64,000 nucleotides of DNA from VRUE01 sp963817905 (GTDB taxonomy: Bacteria; Actinomycetota; Thermoleophilia; Solirubrobacterales; 70-9). The notes under the pieces are model-generated. The model saw only the letters and a program-made list of their open reading frames with translations, was not told where the DNA came from and ran no database searches. This document shows, in pieces, positions 24,902 to 33,202 of this stretch (position 1 is the stretch's first letter; each line of letters opens with the position of its first letter). The stretch is taken from assembly GCA_963817905.1 (NCBI GenBank), contig CAWFPS010000002.1, positions 806,001-870,000 on the forward strand. The letters run 5' to 3'. Position numbers and translations under genes: made by a program.

Positions 24902-26366
24902 CTGATCGTTGCGGTGGTCGAACCGCAGGCAAAGAGAAAGACGGGTAGATCTCCGTGCGGCTGACAACCCGGATCTCATCGACCAGTGATTGCAGTAGTG
25001 CCTTCCGTGTCGGCGCATCGCCGCCCTCGATCACCTCGCGCACCTCGGCCTGTAGGAGCGCCAGATCCTCGTCCGTGAGCGGCTCGTGTTTGGCAGGTTC
25101 TTCGGCCGTCAGCTCCTCGCGCCTTGCCTCCAGCCCGCGCAGCCGCTCGCTCAGCTCGCCGATCCGTGGCGCGCAAGCCGACTCGGGCATCGTGCCGTCC
25201 TCGAAGGCGCGGAAGTAACGGTCAAGCGACTCCCCTGTGCGACGCAGGTCGGCGTCGATTCGCTCCAGCTCAGCCTCGCGCTTGGGGCGATCCGCATCCA
25301 ACTCGGCGAACGCCTCGGAGATCGCCTCGCGCACCATCGGCTCGCGTTCGAGCACCGCCAATAGCTGTTCGAGAATCGCCTCCTCCAGCGCATCGGCTGG
25401 CAATCGTTCGCCTTCACACGCTTTCTTGCCGTAGCGCTGTCGCGAGAAGCACACGTAGTAGCGGTAACGGCCGCCGTTGCCATTGGCCGAAGCACCCAGG
25501 TAGCGCTTGCCGCAATGCGCGCACTTGACCAGTCCCGTGAGCAGGTACTCGGACAGGTTGGAGCGGCGCAGGGAAATGTCCTCGCTTCGTTCCCCAAGGA
25601 TCTCCTGAACACGCTCGAAGAGATCCTTCTCGACCAAGGGCTCATGCGGGGCGGGGTAGTGGTTGCCCTGGAACGACACCTCGCCCAGGTAGGTGCGGTT
25701 GCGCAGCATGCCGAGCACGGCGCGCACGTTGAAGGGCTTTTCCCGGCGGGTGCGCAGGCCGCGCTCGGTCAGCCACTTGGAAAGGGCCGACGATCCCTCA
25801 AGGCGCTCGGCGTAGCGCTGAAAGAGCAATGGGACGACGGCAGCCTCGGTCGGCTCGGGAACGAGGAAGTGACGATTCTCGTCAAGACGGTAGCCGAAGG
25901 GGATGTTGCCGCCGACCCACTCGCCGCGTTCTGCCTTGCGCTGCATCCCGGCGACGGTCCGTTCGACAATCGTCGCTCGCTCGAACTCTGCGAAGACGCC
26001 AAGCATCTGCACCATCATCCGACCGGCCGAGCTGGCGGTGTCGAAGGGCTCGGTTGCTGAACGAAACAACACCTCCGCTGCGTCGAGTCGCTCGAGGATC
26101 TGGGCCAGCCCGCGCACCGAGCGCGACAGGCGGTCGACCCGGTAGACGAGCAGCAGGTCGAAGCGCCCCGCCTCGGCCTCGCTCAGGGCGCGTTCGAGTC
26201 CTTCCCGCTCCAGAGTTGCGCCCGACGCCTGGTCCGTGAAGCGCCGCACGATCCGCCAGTCCTCCTGGCTCTTCGCATAGGAATCGAGCCGGATCGCCTG
26301 TGCCTCCAGCGAGTAGGGCTGGGTCTCCTCGTCGGTCGAGATGCGGGTGTAGGTGGCGATCCTCAT
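24864..26366 (-). CDS. Large serine recombinase 1 (site-specific integrase)
   Basis: 500 aa. Resolvase catalytic domain with the serine in ATYTRISTDEE (Ser10) and arginines in VYRVDRLSRSVRGL. Then a recombinase domain (NIPFGYRLDENRHF, RNRTYLGEVSF), a zinc ribbon (CAHCGKRYLGA... YYVCFSRQRYGKKAC) and a coiled coil (about 370-440). The length is typical of large serine integrases. The last codons (PLRGFEPRFLA) are antisense tRNA-Glu, so the gene runs into the probable attachment site. GGAGACC lies before the ATG. It would integrate or excise the element by cutting both strands with 2-nt offsets. Confidence 0.88.
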   Translation of the reverse strand: MRIATYTRISTDEETQPYSLEAQAIRLDSYAKSQEDWRIVRRFTDQASGATLEREGLERALSEAEAGRFDLLLVYRVDRLSRSVRGLAQILERLDAAEVLFRSATEPFDTASSAGRMMVQMLGVFAEFERATIVERTVAGMQRKAERGEWVGGNIPFGYRLDENRHFLVPEPTEAAVVPLLFQRYAERLEGSSALSKWLTERGLRTRREKPFNVRAVLGMLRNRTYLGEVSFQGNHYPAPHEPLVEKDLFERVQEILGERSEDISLRRSNLSEYLLTGLVKCAHCGKRYLGASANGNGGRYRYYVCFSRQRYGKKACEGERLPADALEEAILEQLLAVLEREPMVREAISEAFAELDADRPKREAELERIDADLRRTGESLDRYFRAFEDGTMPESACAPRIGELSERLRGLEARREELTAEEPAKHEPLTDEDLALLQAEVREVIEGGDAPTRKALLQSLVDEIRVVSRTEIYPSFSLPAVRPPQRSVPLRGFEPRFLA

Positions 26367-26601
26367 CGTGGTCTCCTTGGCTTGCCCGGCCGGGGCGGAT
26401 GTCCATCACAGCTCGACGCGCGCAAGGAGTCAAGTCCGCCGCCGGCGAGGTAGTCGCGGTAAAGAACGCGCAGCGCGCCGTGCAGCTGATCGGCCTGCTC
26501 GCCGTTGCGGCGGACGAGACGTGCCGGGCGAACGCCGAGGCGGCCCGTCGAGCTGACCCCGCACGTGTGTTCGCGGCTGCGCTTGCGGGGCGAGCCGCCC
26601 T

Positions 26602-28242
26602 CTACCTTGGTGCCCAGGAGGAGCCTCCTTCGTCGGTGGACGGTTCGACCTCCGCCAGCGTCCCGGTGCCGCAGTAGTGGCAGCGGGTGGCGAGGTGGCG
26701 CTTGGCGTAGTCGCGTGCGTTCTCGGGGTCGGGGTAGGCGATCTCCTCGCAGGCAGGGCAGCGCCGCAGCGAGCGGCGGTCGAGCTGGGCGAAGAAGTCC
26801 TCGGGGCGGCTGCGCAGCCGGGCGATGATCCCCTGCGCCTTGACCAGCCGCTCTGCCTCCTGTTCGCGCCAGGCGAGGTAGTCCTCGCGCAGGCGCTTCT
26901 GGGCGGCGCGGGACTCGCGGTCGCGACCGGCTTCGTCTCCGAGCTGCCTCACGTCATCCCTAGTGAGCAGCTTCCCCTCTTCGATGCGCTGGCGTGCCTT
27001 GCGCAGCGACGGTCCCGCTTCCGAGCGCGCCACGATGGAATCGACCTGTTCGAGCTGGAAGCGGCGATGGTGCTCGGCGAGGCGGTCGAGCGCATGGCGC
27101 TCTTTGGAGGTTGGTTCCCGGTCGGCAAGCTCAAGGCGAAGCAGGTCGGCATACATACCGCCGAGCGCCCGCAGGGCCTCGCGTTCGACCTCCGCGAGCG
27201 GCGACTCGTACTCCAGGGTGATTCTCAGCGCCGTCGCGACGCGCTCCCCAAGCCGCTTGATCCCATGGTGTTCCCACCGGCGAAGGTGCGAACGCAGCGC
27301 CTCGGGATCGGAGAGCAGCCGTTCGCGCTCGGCATCTTCCTCGTGGCGCTGGGCCTGCCAGCGCGCCACCTCTTCGTCGTAGGGTCGGCGGGCCTCGCGC
27401 AGGGCTGTGAGCAGGTCGACTGGCTCCTCGTATCTGTCGATCCACCAGCGCGAGTCGGTGGCGCAGCGCGGCAGCCTGCGCGCCAGGTCGCAGGCGCAGG
27501 TGAGGAGAGCTGTCTCCCTCTCCAGCTCCCGCTTCATGGTCGCGAGGAAGGACCGGGCGCGCTTCTCGGTGGTGGTGATGAAGAGCAGGGCGGGGCAGAA
27601 GCGGTGATGCTCGCGCCAAGCCCCGGCCTTGACGTACTCGGCGTAGCCCGCCGCCTTGCGTTTCAGGCGGCGGTGCGACATCGAGCCCATGTCCAGCTCG
27701 ACGAAGCCGGGTAGCTCGCGGCCTTCGGCGTCGGTGATCTCAATGAAGACATCGGGGGCGATGGCGCGCTTCTCCTTCTTGACCCAGGTCTCGAAGGGTT
27801 CGCGGGCGTCGGCCTCACGCTCGAAGCGGGTCAGCTTGAACCCGGTGGGAAGCGTCGTCTCCAGCGCGACGTAGATCTCGCTGAGCCCGGCGGCGTGGGC
27901 GAGGAAGAGAGGGTTGGGCTCGCGGCGCTCGCCTCCGCGTGGCGGCGGCCCGCCGCAGGCCATCGCCTCGCCCCGCCGCGTCGGCCAGAGGTGGTGGGGG
28001 GCAGAGCCGCGTTCGCGGTAGGGGCGGGTGCGACCGAGCAGGCCGTGCTTGGCGAGGCGGTTGCAGCGGTAGCGCAAGGTGCGCGCGGGCACCCCGGCCG
28101 AGATCGCAGCGAGTTGGGTCTGGGTCAGCACCCGGTGGTGGGAGAGCAGGCCGAGGATGCGCAGGTCCAGCTCGCTGAGCGCGAGCTCGCGCGTCTGGCG
28201 GCGCGTCCTGCCGTGGTGGACGGAGCTGGTCTTGCCCTGCAT
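26602..28242 (-). CDS. Replication-relaxation family protein
   Basis: 546 aa. Winged-helix N-terminus (LDLRILGLLSHHRVLTQTQLAAI, then TLRYRCNRLAKHGLL) and the nuclease-like core with GFVELDMGSMSHRRLKRKAAGYAEYV, as in the Replic_Relax family found on actinobacterial plasmids and integrative elements. A C-terminal zinc ribbon is visible (CPACE... CHYCGTG). Likely role is initiation of replication or transfer of the element; inferred from family, not shown here. Lies 235 nt beyond the recombinase start and is followed by a region with direct repeats. Confidence 0.8.
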   Translation of the reverse strand: MQGKTSSVHHGRTRRQTRELALSELDLRILGLLSHHRVLTQTQLAAISAGVPARTLRYRCNRLAKHGLLGRTRPYRERGSAPHHLWPTRRGEAMACGGPPPRGGERREPNPLFLAHAAGLSEIYVALETTLPTGFKLTRFEREADAREPFETWVKKEKRAIAPDVFIEITDAEGRELPGFVELDMGSMSHRRLKRKAAGYAEYVKAGAWREHHRFCPALLFITTTEKRARSFLATMKRELERETALLTCACDLARRLPRCATDSRWWIDRYEEPVDLLTALREARRPYDEEVARWQAQRHEEDAERERLLSDPEALRSHLRRWEHHGIKRLGERVATALRITLEYESPLAEVEREALRALGGMYADLLRLELADREPTSKERHALDRLAEHHRRFQLEQVDSIVARSEAGPSLRKARQRIEEGKLLTRDDVRQLGDEAGRDRESRAAQKRLREDYLAWREQEAERLVKAQGIIARLRSRPEDFFAQLDRRSLRRCPACEEIAYPDPENARDYAKRHLATRCHYCGTGTLAEVEPSTDEGGSSWAPR

Positions 28243-28366
28243 CAGCGCGCGCCGCCTCCCCTCATTTGCGCGCGGCTACAGCCCGCGCGTCCGGCGGGTG
28301 CGGGCAAGGCGCAGAAGCGCTGCGAACCAGCGCGGAGGTGAATCGCAGGCGTCGGGGGCAAGGGAC

Positions 28367-28493
28367 GCGAGCCACGAGGCGGGAACGGCGACGGCGCGCG
28401 GCGGTTGGCGGGGAAGCGTTGTGGAGCCAGCGCCGAGGCGATAGCGGAGGTGCCGGAGCGCGAGGGGTACGAGCCATGAGGCGGGAACGATGA
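28367..28493 (+). repeat. Pair of 25-bp direct repeats in the gap next to the replication-relaxation gene
   Basis: Copies at 28367-28391 and 28469-28493 share GAGCCAYGAGGCGGGAACG with a few differences. They lie within a 600-bp stretch without a supported gene (28243-28840). Such repeats beside an initiator-like gene could mark an origin, but this is only a position-based guess. Confidence 0.4.
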
Positions 28494-28840
28494 GAAGCGA
28501 CAGCCCGATTCGTGAGAGCCAGCGTCTATTGGCGAACACCGATTAGGGATAGAGAGTCGGGTGCGCGAGCAGAGCCCTGATCCCACGACGTCATGCGGAA
28601 TCCCGGCAGGGGCGGCTTGCCAGTCGGGGTCTGGGCGACTGGCAAGGTCAGAGCCTCGGTTGTCGCAACACAGATCAAGACGGCTCACCGCCGTTCCTCC
28701 TTGCCGATGCGTCACAGATACGCATTTCACGGACAAGTAGCTCGACGGCGCGGAGAAGTCAAGCGCTCGATGTGGGGATGCGCGGGGATGTACGTGGATT
28801 ACGCCCGGGAGGCCTAAGTCCGCAACTCGGGCATATGGGC

Positions 28841-31135
28841 TCAACCTCGCAAGGAATCCCCCGCGGGGTCACCCCGGTCACAAATCGCCAGCACGGTGTA
28901 GGGGGACGATGTCGGGACCGCAGACCAGCCGATCAACGTCACACGATCAATTGCATCATCGTGTGCGAACACCTGCTTGGCAACATTTGCCAACTGCTCG
29001 GACCGCTGGGGGGAACCGTCGTCAGTGGCAATCAGCCCGGCGAAGTAGTCGCGCCGCTGCGGTGGCCCATTCGTGAAGAGGACGTAGTCGCCCGGTGGCC
29101 GCTTTCCACTGGTGATCGCATGTCGGAGATCCAGCATGGCCTCCCTAAATTTCTCCTGATCTTCCTTGGCAACGTTGCAAACGGTCAGGCCGAGCTCAGT
29201 CCACCGTGGTAGTCCTCGATTCTCGATCATGGAGAGCAGGTCCTCCCACCACTCGATCCTCTCTACCCTCGGCTTCTGGGCCTCTATCCCGGCCTCGAGG
29301 CTGTAGTAGTAGACGTCGATTACGTCTGATAGACCGAAGGTCTGCATTTGGTGCTCGCCGGAAAACTCGGCCTCGCCGAGGTTGAAACCGGTTTGAAGGT
29401 AGAAGCCGAGGAGGTCGGCCTCCTCTCCGCTCAGGAACTCGCCCTTCTCGAGTTCGGCGCGCCGCGAGAGGTAATGGATGACCTCGCTCGGGTGACCCAG
29501 GATGTCGAGGATTGTCTGAAGGTCAAACAGGGTGATGTTGTAGGCCAGCGCATCGAGATCCTTGTTTGTCAAACCGGCCTCGACCAACTCCCGGAGGCCG
29601 GGCAGCATTGCTGCCAGCGGCTCCAGTGTCGTGCCCAGTGTTACAACGTGTTGCACCCTCGTCCTATCTATAAGAATCTCCTCGCCGTCCTTGCTGGTGA
29701 GCTTGAAGTCGCCGTCGCCACGCTCTAGGAGCTTGGCGAGTCGCCCGGCCTGCACGCCGGGTGTGACCAGCAGGTCCTCGATGTCGTCCCGCAACGGCCT
29801 CCCCTTGCCGCGGTGGGAATGGCTCGAAAGCCGACCCCCCTTGCACTCGGCGATCAATACGGTCGTGTCCACCAGGACGATGACATCAGTCTCGTAACGC
29901 TTTCCGTCGTCTGGGTTCGTCCAGAAGACATTGGTCATGATCTTTGCGTTCAGAAACTTCTGGCCGAGGGCCTTGGCAACTGCTTCCTCTAGGTATTCCG
30001 CGCGGCGATCGTGATAGGAAGACCACAGGTCTTCTTGATCTTCGAATAGCCGCTCCAACATCACAAACGCCGAGTTGTGGAAGCCAGCCGCAATCGGCCA
30101 CAAGAAGAGGTGATCGCTCAGCTGCACTATTGGCCGTGAAACCACGGGGTTGTCGAGCAGCAGCTGATCGAGCGAGATGTCAGCCGTATCTCCGAACTGG
30201 AGACTCCACAGGTCCAGCACGCGCTTCAGGGCCTCGGGCTCCACATCCCCTGGGTAGAGCTCTCTCAGCTTCTCGAAGGTGAATCCGTAGACCTGATACA
30301 GGTTCAGATCACCCGCAATGATTGCGAAAGCCCGGCGCTGGTCGTCATCGGATTTGAGCCGATTCACGAGGTCATCGTCAAGGGGCTCGGGAACGCGAGG
30401 GAAGAGCCCCCGGACGCGATCAGGCCATTCCTTGTTGAGTGGCAGCTCAGTCACGGAGCGGACGGCTTGAAGGTGTGATTGGAGCCGCTCGTCGACCTCT
30501 TCGGAGACGGCCCACCACCATTCCACAAGGGAAGCTGCGCTCACGCCCAGCCGCTCGGAGAGCGCCTCGTCCAGTGGACCAAACAACTCGAGAATGGCTG
30601 GCTTAAACGCGCTGTGGTACGCGTTGCCACGCACTACGGCCGCGTATAGCCGGAGGGAGGCGAGCGCTATCTTGCGCCTGGTCTCACCCTCTCCCTTCGC
30701 GCGGGCGATCCGCGCCGTCTCCAGGATTATGAATCCATTCACGGCCGCCGTCGCGGCTGCCGTTACGTCTCCGACGCCTTGCTGGTTATGTACCTCGGGC
30801 TTCGCCTTCTCGATTGGTTGCCGGAGGGCCACGGCCTGCATCAGCTCGACGTGGTGCTGGAAGATCCCCTCGGGGCGATTGAACTCCGGGTTAGTGCCTG
30901 CCGCAACGCTCAGGAAGTACAAGCTGTTGAAGCAGATTAGGTCGAATGGCGGAACCCGTTCGACCGCCGCCTCTAGATCTTTCAGCGCCTTCCCGAAGTC
31001 CGGCCCGGCTGTCGGGATTGCTTTGTTCACGCCTTCACGGAGCGCAGCTTGAAACTCCGGGGTTGGGGTACTGGCTACCCAGCCGGTCTCCCTATCCTCA
31101 TCCTTATTCTCAGCCTGTTTGTCGCTTGGACTCAC
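28841..31135 (-). CDS. Large protein with PD-(D/E)XK nuclease-like domain (candidate defence gene)
   Basis: 764 aa, not matched to a named family by eye. Residues 1-370 are helical and leucine-rich. Around 380-435 there is a restriction-endonuclease-like core: Glu in RAEYLEEAVAKALG, then GKRYETDVIVLVDTTVLIAECKGG (Asp417, Glu430, Lys432), as in NERD or Mrr-type folds. The C-terminal 300 residues are mixed alpha/beta. Position between a replication-relaxation gene and regulators inside a mobile element favours a defence or element-maintenance role. Base composition is lower in GC than the flanking chromosome. Confidence 0.6.
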   Translation of the reverse strand: MSPSDKQAENKDEDRETGWVASTPTPEFQAALREGVNKAIPTAGPDFGKALKDLEAAVERVPPFDLICFNSLYFLSVAAGTNPEFNRPEGIFQHHVELMQAVALRQPIEKAKPEVHNQQGVGDVTAAATAAVNGFIILETARIARAKGEGETRRKIALASLRLYAAVVRGNAYHSAFKPAILELFGPLDEALSERLGVSAASLVEWWWAVSEEVDERLQSHLQAVRSVTELPLNKEWPDRVRGLFPRVPEPLDDDLVNRLKSDDDQRRAFAIIAGDLNLYQVYGFTFEKLRELYPGDVEPEALKRVLDLWSLQFGDTADISLDQLLLDNPVVSRPIVQLSDHLFLWPIAAGFHNSAFVMLERLFEDQEDLWSSYHDRRAEYLEEAVAKALGQKFLNAKIMTNVFWTNPDDGKRYETDVIVLVDTTVLIAECKGGRLSSHSHRGKGRPLRDDIEDLLVTPGVQAGRLAKLLERGDGDFKLTSKDGEEILIDRTRVQHVVTLGTTLEPLAAMLPGLRELVEAGLTNKDLDALAYNITLFDLQTILDILGHPSEVIHYLSRRAELEKGEFLSGEEADLLGFYLQTGFNLGEAEFSGEHQMQTFGLSDVIDVYYYSLEAGIEAQKPRVERIEWWEDLLSMIENRGLPRWTELGLTVCNVAKEDQEKFREAMLDLRHAITSGKRPPGDYVLFTNGPPQRRDYFAGLIATDDGSPQRSEQLANVAKQVFAHDDAIDRVTLIGWSAVPTSSPYTVLAICDRGDPAGDSLRG

Positions 31136-31313
31136 GCGGGTATCTCATCTCTTACGAATAGGGCATTGACGTTACCCAAACGCCAGTCGATCTGAAGGAC
31201 GCACGACATTCGCTCCCCAATGCAGATGGCCGTATTGCGGCTTGCGGCTTCCACTTCCGTGTGAAAGCGGAAACGCCGTCCTCGCTGAGATCCGAAATGC
31301 GCAGGTAATTCGA

Positions 31314-31637
31314 TTAGCAGGATGCAGCGGGTTGATCCTCGGAAACCAGGTATTCGGCTGGACCCGAGTGCTCGACCCAGCCGGGCCGCCATGCGACGCC
31401 GTCGACGAGATCGCCGACCGAAGTCGAGTAGGCGCCCGCCAGGCGGATCAGGACATCGAGGCTGGGGATGTATTCGCCGCCCTCGATCTTGTCGAGGCGG
31501 GAGCGGGTCAGGGCGGCACGCCTGGCGGCCTCCTTCTGATCGAGACCGGCCAGCTCGCGGGCGCGGTAGACGTTGTCGGCGAAGCGGGCCAACGCATGGA
31601 AGGGGAAGGGCGCCTTGGAACGAGATCCGGCGGTCAT
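31314..31637 (-). CDS. XRE-family HTH regulator
   Basis: 107 aa. HTH_3 domain: FADNVYRARELAGLDQKEAARRAALTRSRLDKIEGGEYIPS, where the second half is the recognition helix, then LDVLIRLAGAYSTSVGDLVDGV. The C-terminus WRPGWVEHSGPAEY is shared in style with the upstream XRE gene, which it overlaps by 4 nt (ATGA). The two are one operon. Confidence 0.8.
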   Translation of the reverse strand: MTAGSRSKAPFPFHALARFADNVYRARELAGLDQKEAARRAALTRSRLDKIEGGEYIPSLDVLIRLAGAYSTSVGDLVDGVAWRPGWVEHSGPAEYLVSEDQPAASC

Positions 31638-32008
31638 CGGGACCCGTTCGCGGACCCGACCTCAGCGGGATCGACCGAAGGCGCCTGGCCATCCGCCGCC
31701 TGAGCGTCCCGCTCGACCGCCTCCCACGCTCCCGGCACGACGATCTCATAGCCGGGCCGCCACTCCAGACCGGCGGTGAGATCGTCGAGGGGCACGCCAA
31801 GGCTGCCCGCGATCCGCAATGCCGTGTCGACGCGCGGCATGCGCTCCCCCCGCTCCAGGAGGCTCACCTCGGTGCGGTGGATCGAGGCACGGAAGCTCAG
31901 CTCTTCCTGGGAGATGCCAGCGCCCTCGCGGCAGCGGGCCAGGTTCTGCCCGAAGCGGAGCTTCATCTCCGGGGTGGGAGGAGCGGTGGTCGGCACGCGC
32001 CGTCTCAT
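31634..32008 (-). CDS. XRE-family HTH regulator, paralogue of the next gene
   Basis: About 124 aa from the ATG at 32008. HTH_3: FGQNLARCREGAGISQEELS then FRASIHRTEVSLLERGERMP, and LRIAGSLGVPLDDLTAGLEWRPGYEI. The ending WRPG... matches the downstream XRE protein, so they are tandem paralogues, possibly with different operators. The region upstream is the long hairpin (32028-32132), which makes the 38 extra N-terminal codons of the open frame unlikely to be translated. Confidence 0.78.
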   Translation of the reverse strand: MRRRVPTTAPPTPEMKLRFGQNLARCREGAGISQEELSFRASIHRTEVSLLERGERMPRVDTALRIAGSLGVPLDDLTAGLEWRPGYEIVVPGAWEAVERDAQAADGQAPSVDPAEVGSANGSR

Positions 32009-32027
32009 CGCGACTGCTTCCACCGCG

Positions 32028-32132
32028 CGCCTGCGGCTTGCCGAGGGCCGAGGCAGGTGTCGGGGTTCCTGCGCTGCGGGCACCCCGTACCTCCCTGTGG
32101 CCTGCGCCTCGGCCCTCGGCAAGCCGCAGGCG
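32028..32132 (-). ncRNA. Candidate structured RNA / long hairpin, copy 1
   Basis: A perfect 26-bp inverted repeat (32028-32053 with 32107-32132) encloses a 53-nt region. The inner part on the minus strand contains GCAGGCCACAGGGAGG and a further small stem. A second copy at 45770-45864 keeps the inner motif but has different outer-stem bases that still pair, which is compensatory change. Both copies begin 6-13 nt after the stop of a minus-strand gene. It could be an unusual terminator or a functional RNA. Confidence 0.55.
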
Positions 32133-32144
32133 GCGGCGGTGTCC

Positions 32145-32390
32145 TCACTTCGATTTCGCCGCCTTGAGGGCGTAGGTGCGCGGGCGCCTCTTTGTCTGGC
32201 GCACCTTTCCGTCTTTCATCAGGCGGGCGAGGCAGTTGGCGACGGCTCCGGCCGAGCGACCAAGGCCTTTGCCGATTGCGGTCGCGGTCAGCGGCGCGTC
32301 GTCTGGGTGCTTGCGCAGGTAGGAGAGGACGAGGCCGTCGAGTTCGCCGGGGCGCAGGCGCTTCTGCTTCTTTGCCTTGGCTGTGTTCAT
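32145..32390 (-). CDS. Small winged-helix protein
   Basis: 81 aa. A lysine-rich N-terminus is followed by a MarR/FaeA-like winged helix: LVLSYLRKHPDDAPLTATAIGKGLGRSAGAVANCLARLMKDGKV and a wing RQTKRRPRTYALK. Overlaps the upstream gene by 4 nt (ATGA), so translation is coupled. Probably a DNA-binding partner or regulator of the acidic protein at 32387-32797. Confidence 0.7.
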   Translation of the reverse strand: MNTAKAKKQKRLRPGELDGLVLSYLRKHPDDAPLTATAIGKGLGRSAGAVANCLARLMKDGKVRQTKRRPRTYALKAAKSK

Positions 32391-32797
32391 GCCGAATCGC
32401 CTCCCCTCTCGTCGATGGCGACGAGCAGGGCCGAGCAGGCGTTCAGGCCCGCGAAGAGGCGCTCGTTGGTTGCCTCGTCTTCCTCGCGCGACTCGCGCTC
32501 GTGAGGTGATTCGGCAAGCAGCTTCTCGGCTTCGTCATGAAGCCGCTTCAGGGTTTCCGCCAGGTCGTGCGGCGGGATCGTCAGCTCGAACTCAGCGCGA
32601 CCTTCGTCGGGTCGCCAACCGATGTCGGCCAGCAACCGGAAGTCTTCACCGAACTCGATGCCGAGGCGCTCGGCGGTGGCGTAATCCCTGCTCCGCCCGA
32701 GGGCGATCCAGAGGTCCTCGATGCCGTAGAGGTGGTTGCAGACCAGCTCGTAGATGCCGTCGCGCTGGGCCTTGGTGATCGTCGTTGTCGTGGGCAC
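32387..32797 (-). CDS. Conserved acidic helical protein (paralogue of 45876-46277)
   Basis: 136 aa, GTG start. A paralogue lies at 45876-46277; conserved blocks are AQRDGIYELVCNHL, ATAERLGIEFGEDFRLL, DIGW and ERESREEDEATNERL. No known domain recognised. The start codon immediately follows a stem-loop enclosing the ribosome-binding site (32798-32823), conserved in the paralogue. Co-transcribed with the winged-helix gene. Function unknown; the duplication with its RNA signals points to a regulated mobile-element protein. Confidence 0.65.
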   Translation of the reverse strand: MPTTTTITKAQRDGIYELVCNHLYGIEDLWIALGRSRDYATAERLGIEFGEDFRLLADIGWRPDEGRAEFELTIPPHDLAETLKRLHDEAEKLLAESPHERESREEDEATNERLFAGLNACSALLVAIDERGGDSA

Positions 32798-32823
32798 GGT
32801 GCCCCTCCTTCCGGTAGGGCACC
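32798..32823 (-). promoter_or_regulatory. Stem-loop enclosing the Shine-Dalgarno sequence, copy 1
   Basis: On the minus strand GGTGCCC and GGGCACC form a 7-bp stem with GGAAGGAG in the loop, ending directly at the GTG start. The 3' arm can also pair with GTGCCC at the start codon, giving an alternative fold. The same layout precedes the paralogue at 46277. Confidence 0.55.
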
Positions 32824-32875
32824 GAAGAGTCCGCCTCGCTACTCGCCGGAGTACTTCGGCGAGTAGCTTTCTTCG

Positions 32876-32934
32876 CGCATCGAAGGCGTCGTCTTCGGTG
32901 CCGGGCCCCGGGGCGTTAGCGCGCCGCCGGGGCC
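32876..32934 (-). promoter_or_regulatory. Conserved upstream leader block with hairpin, copy 1
   Basis: About 59 bases including CGAAGGC, TCTTCGGTGCC and an 8-bp stem GGCCCCGG/CCGGGGCC. Nearly the same block is at 47685-47743 upstream of the paralogue, where an IS3 element separates it from the gene. Likely a leader or promoter-proximal element. The rest of 32935-33202 holds no gene I can support. Confidence 0.45.
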
Positions 32935-33099
32935 GCTATGTCTTGGTCGGCGGCGACGTTAGCTCGACGGCGGGGAGAAAGCGAGCCGGATTGGCGGGGA
33001 TACGCGGGGATGACGCCAACGGAGTTCGAGGGGCTGCACCAGCAAAAATCCAGCTAACTGGATTTCACCCGGAGTGGATGGAGGTGGGGGTTGGGTCAA

Positions 33100-33117
33100 G
33101 CGGACCGATTTCAGGGG
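33100..33117. other. Isolated IS3-type terminal sequence remnant
   Basis: GCGGACCGATTTCAGGGG is identical to the right terminus of the IS3 element (around 47619-47637), but no transposase is nearby. It may be a solo end left by an old insertion or a recombination scar. Confidence 0.4.
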
Positions 33118-33202
33118 ATGGGGCCAGTGGTGATCGCCTCTTGACACGACGCTCGGTACGGACGAGTATTCAGTTGGACACGAGGTAATCGACGGCGAGG
33201 GA

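Noticed and set aside
26300..26677. Plus-strand ORF spanning the recombinase start region
   Set aside because: Overlaps both the recombinase and replication-relaxation genes antisense and has no domain.
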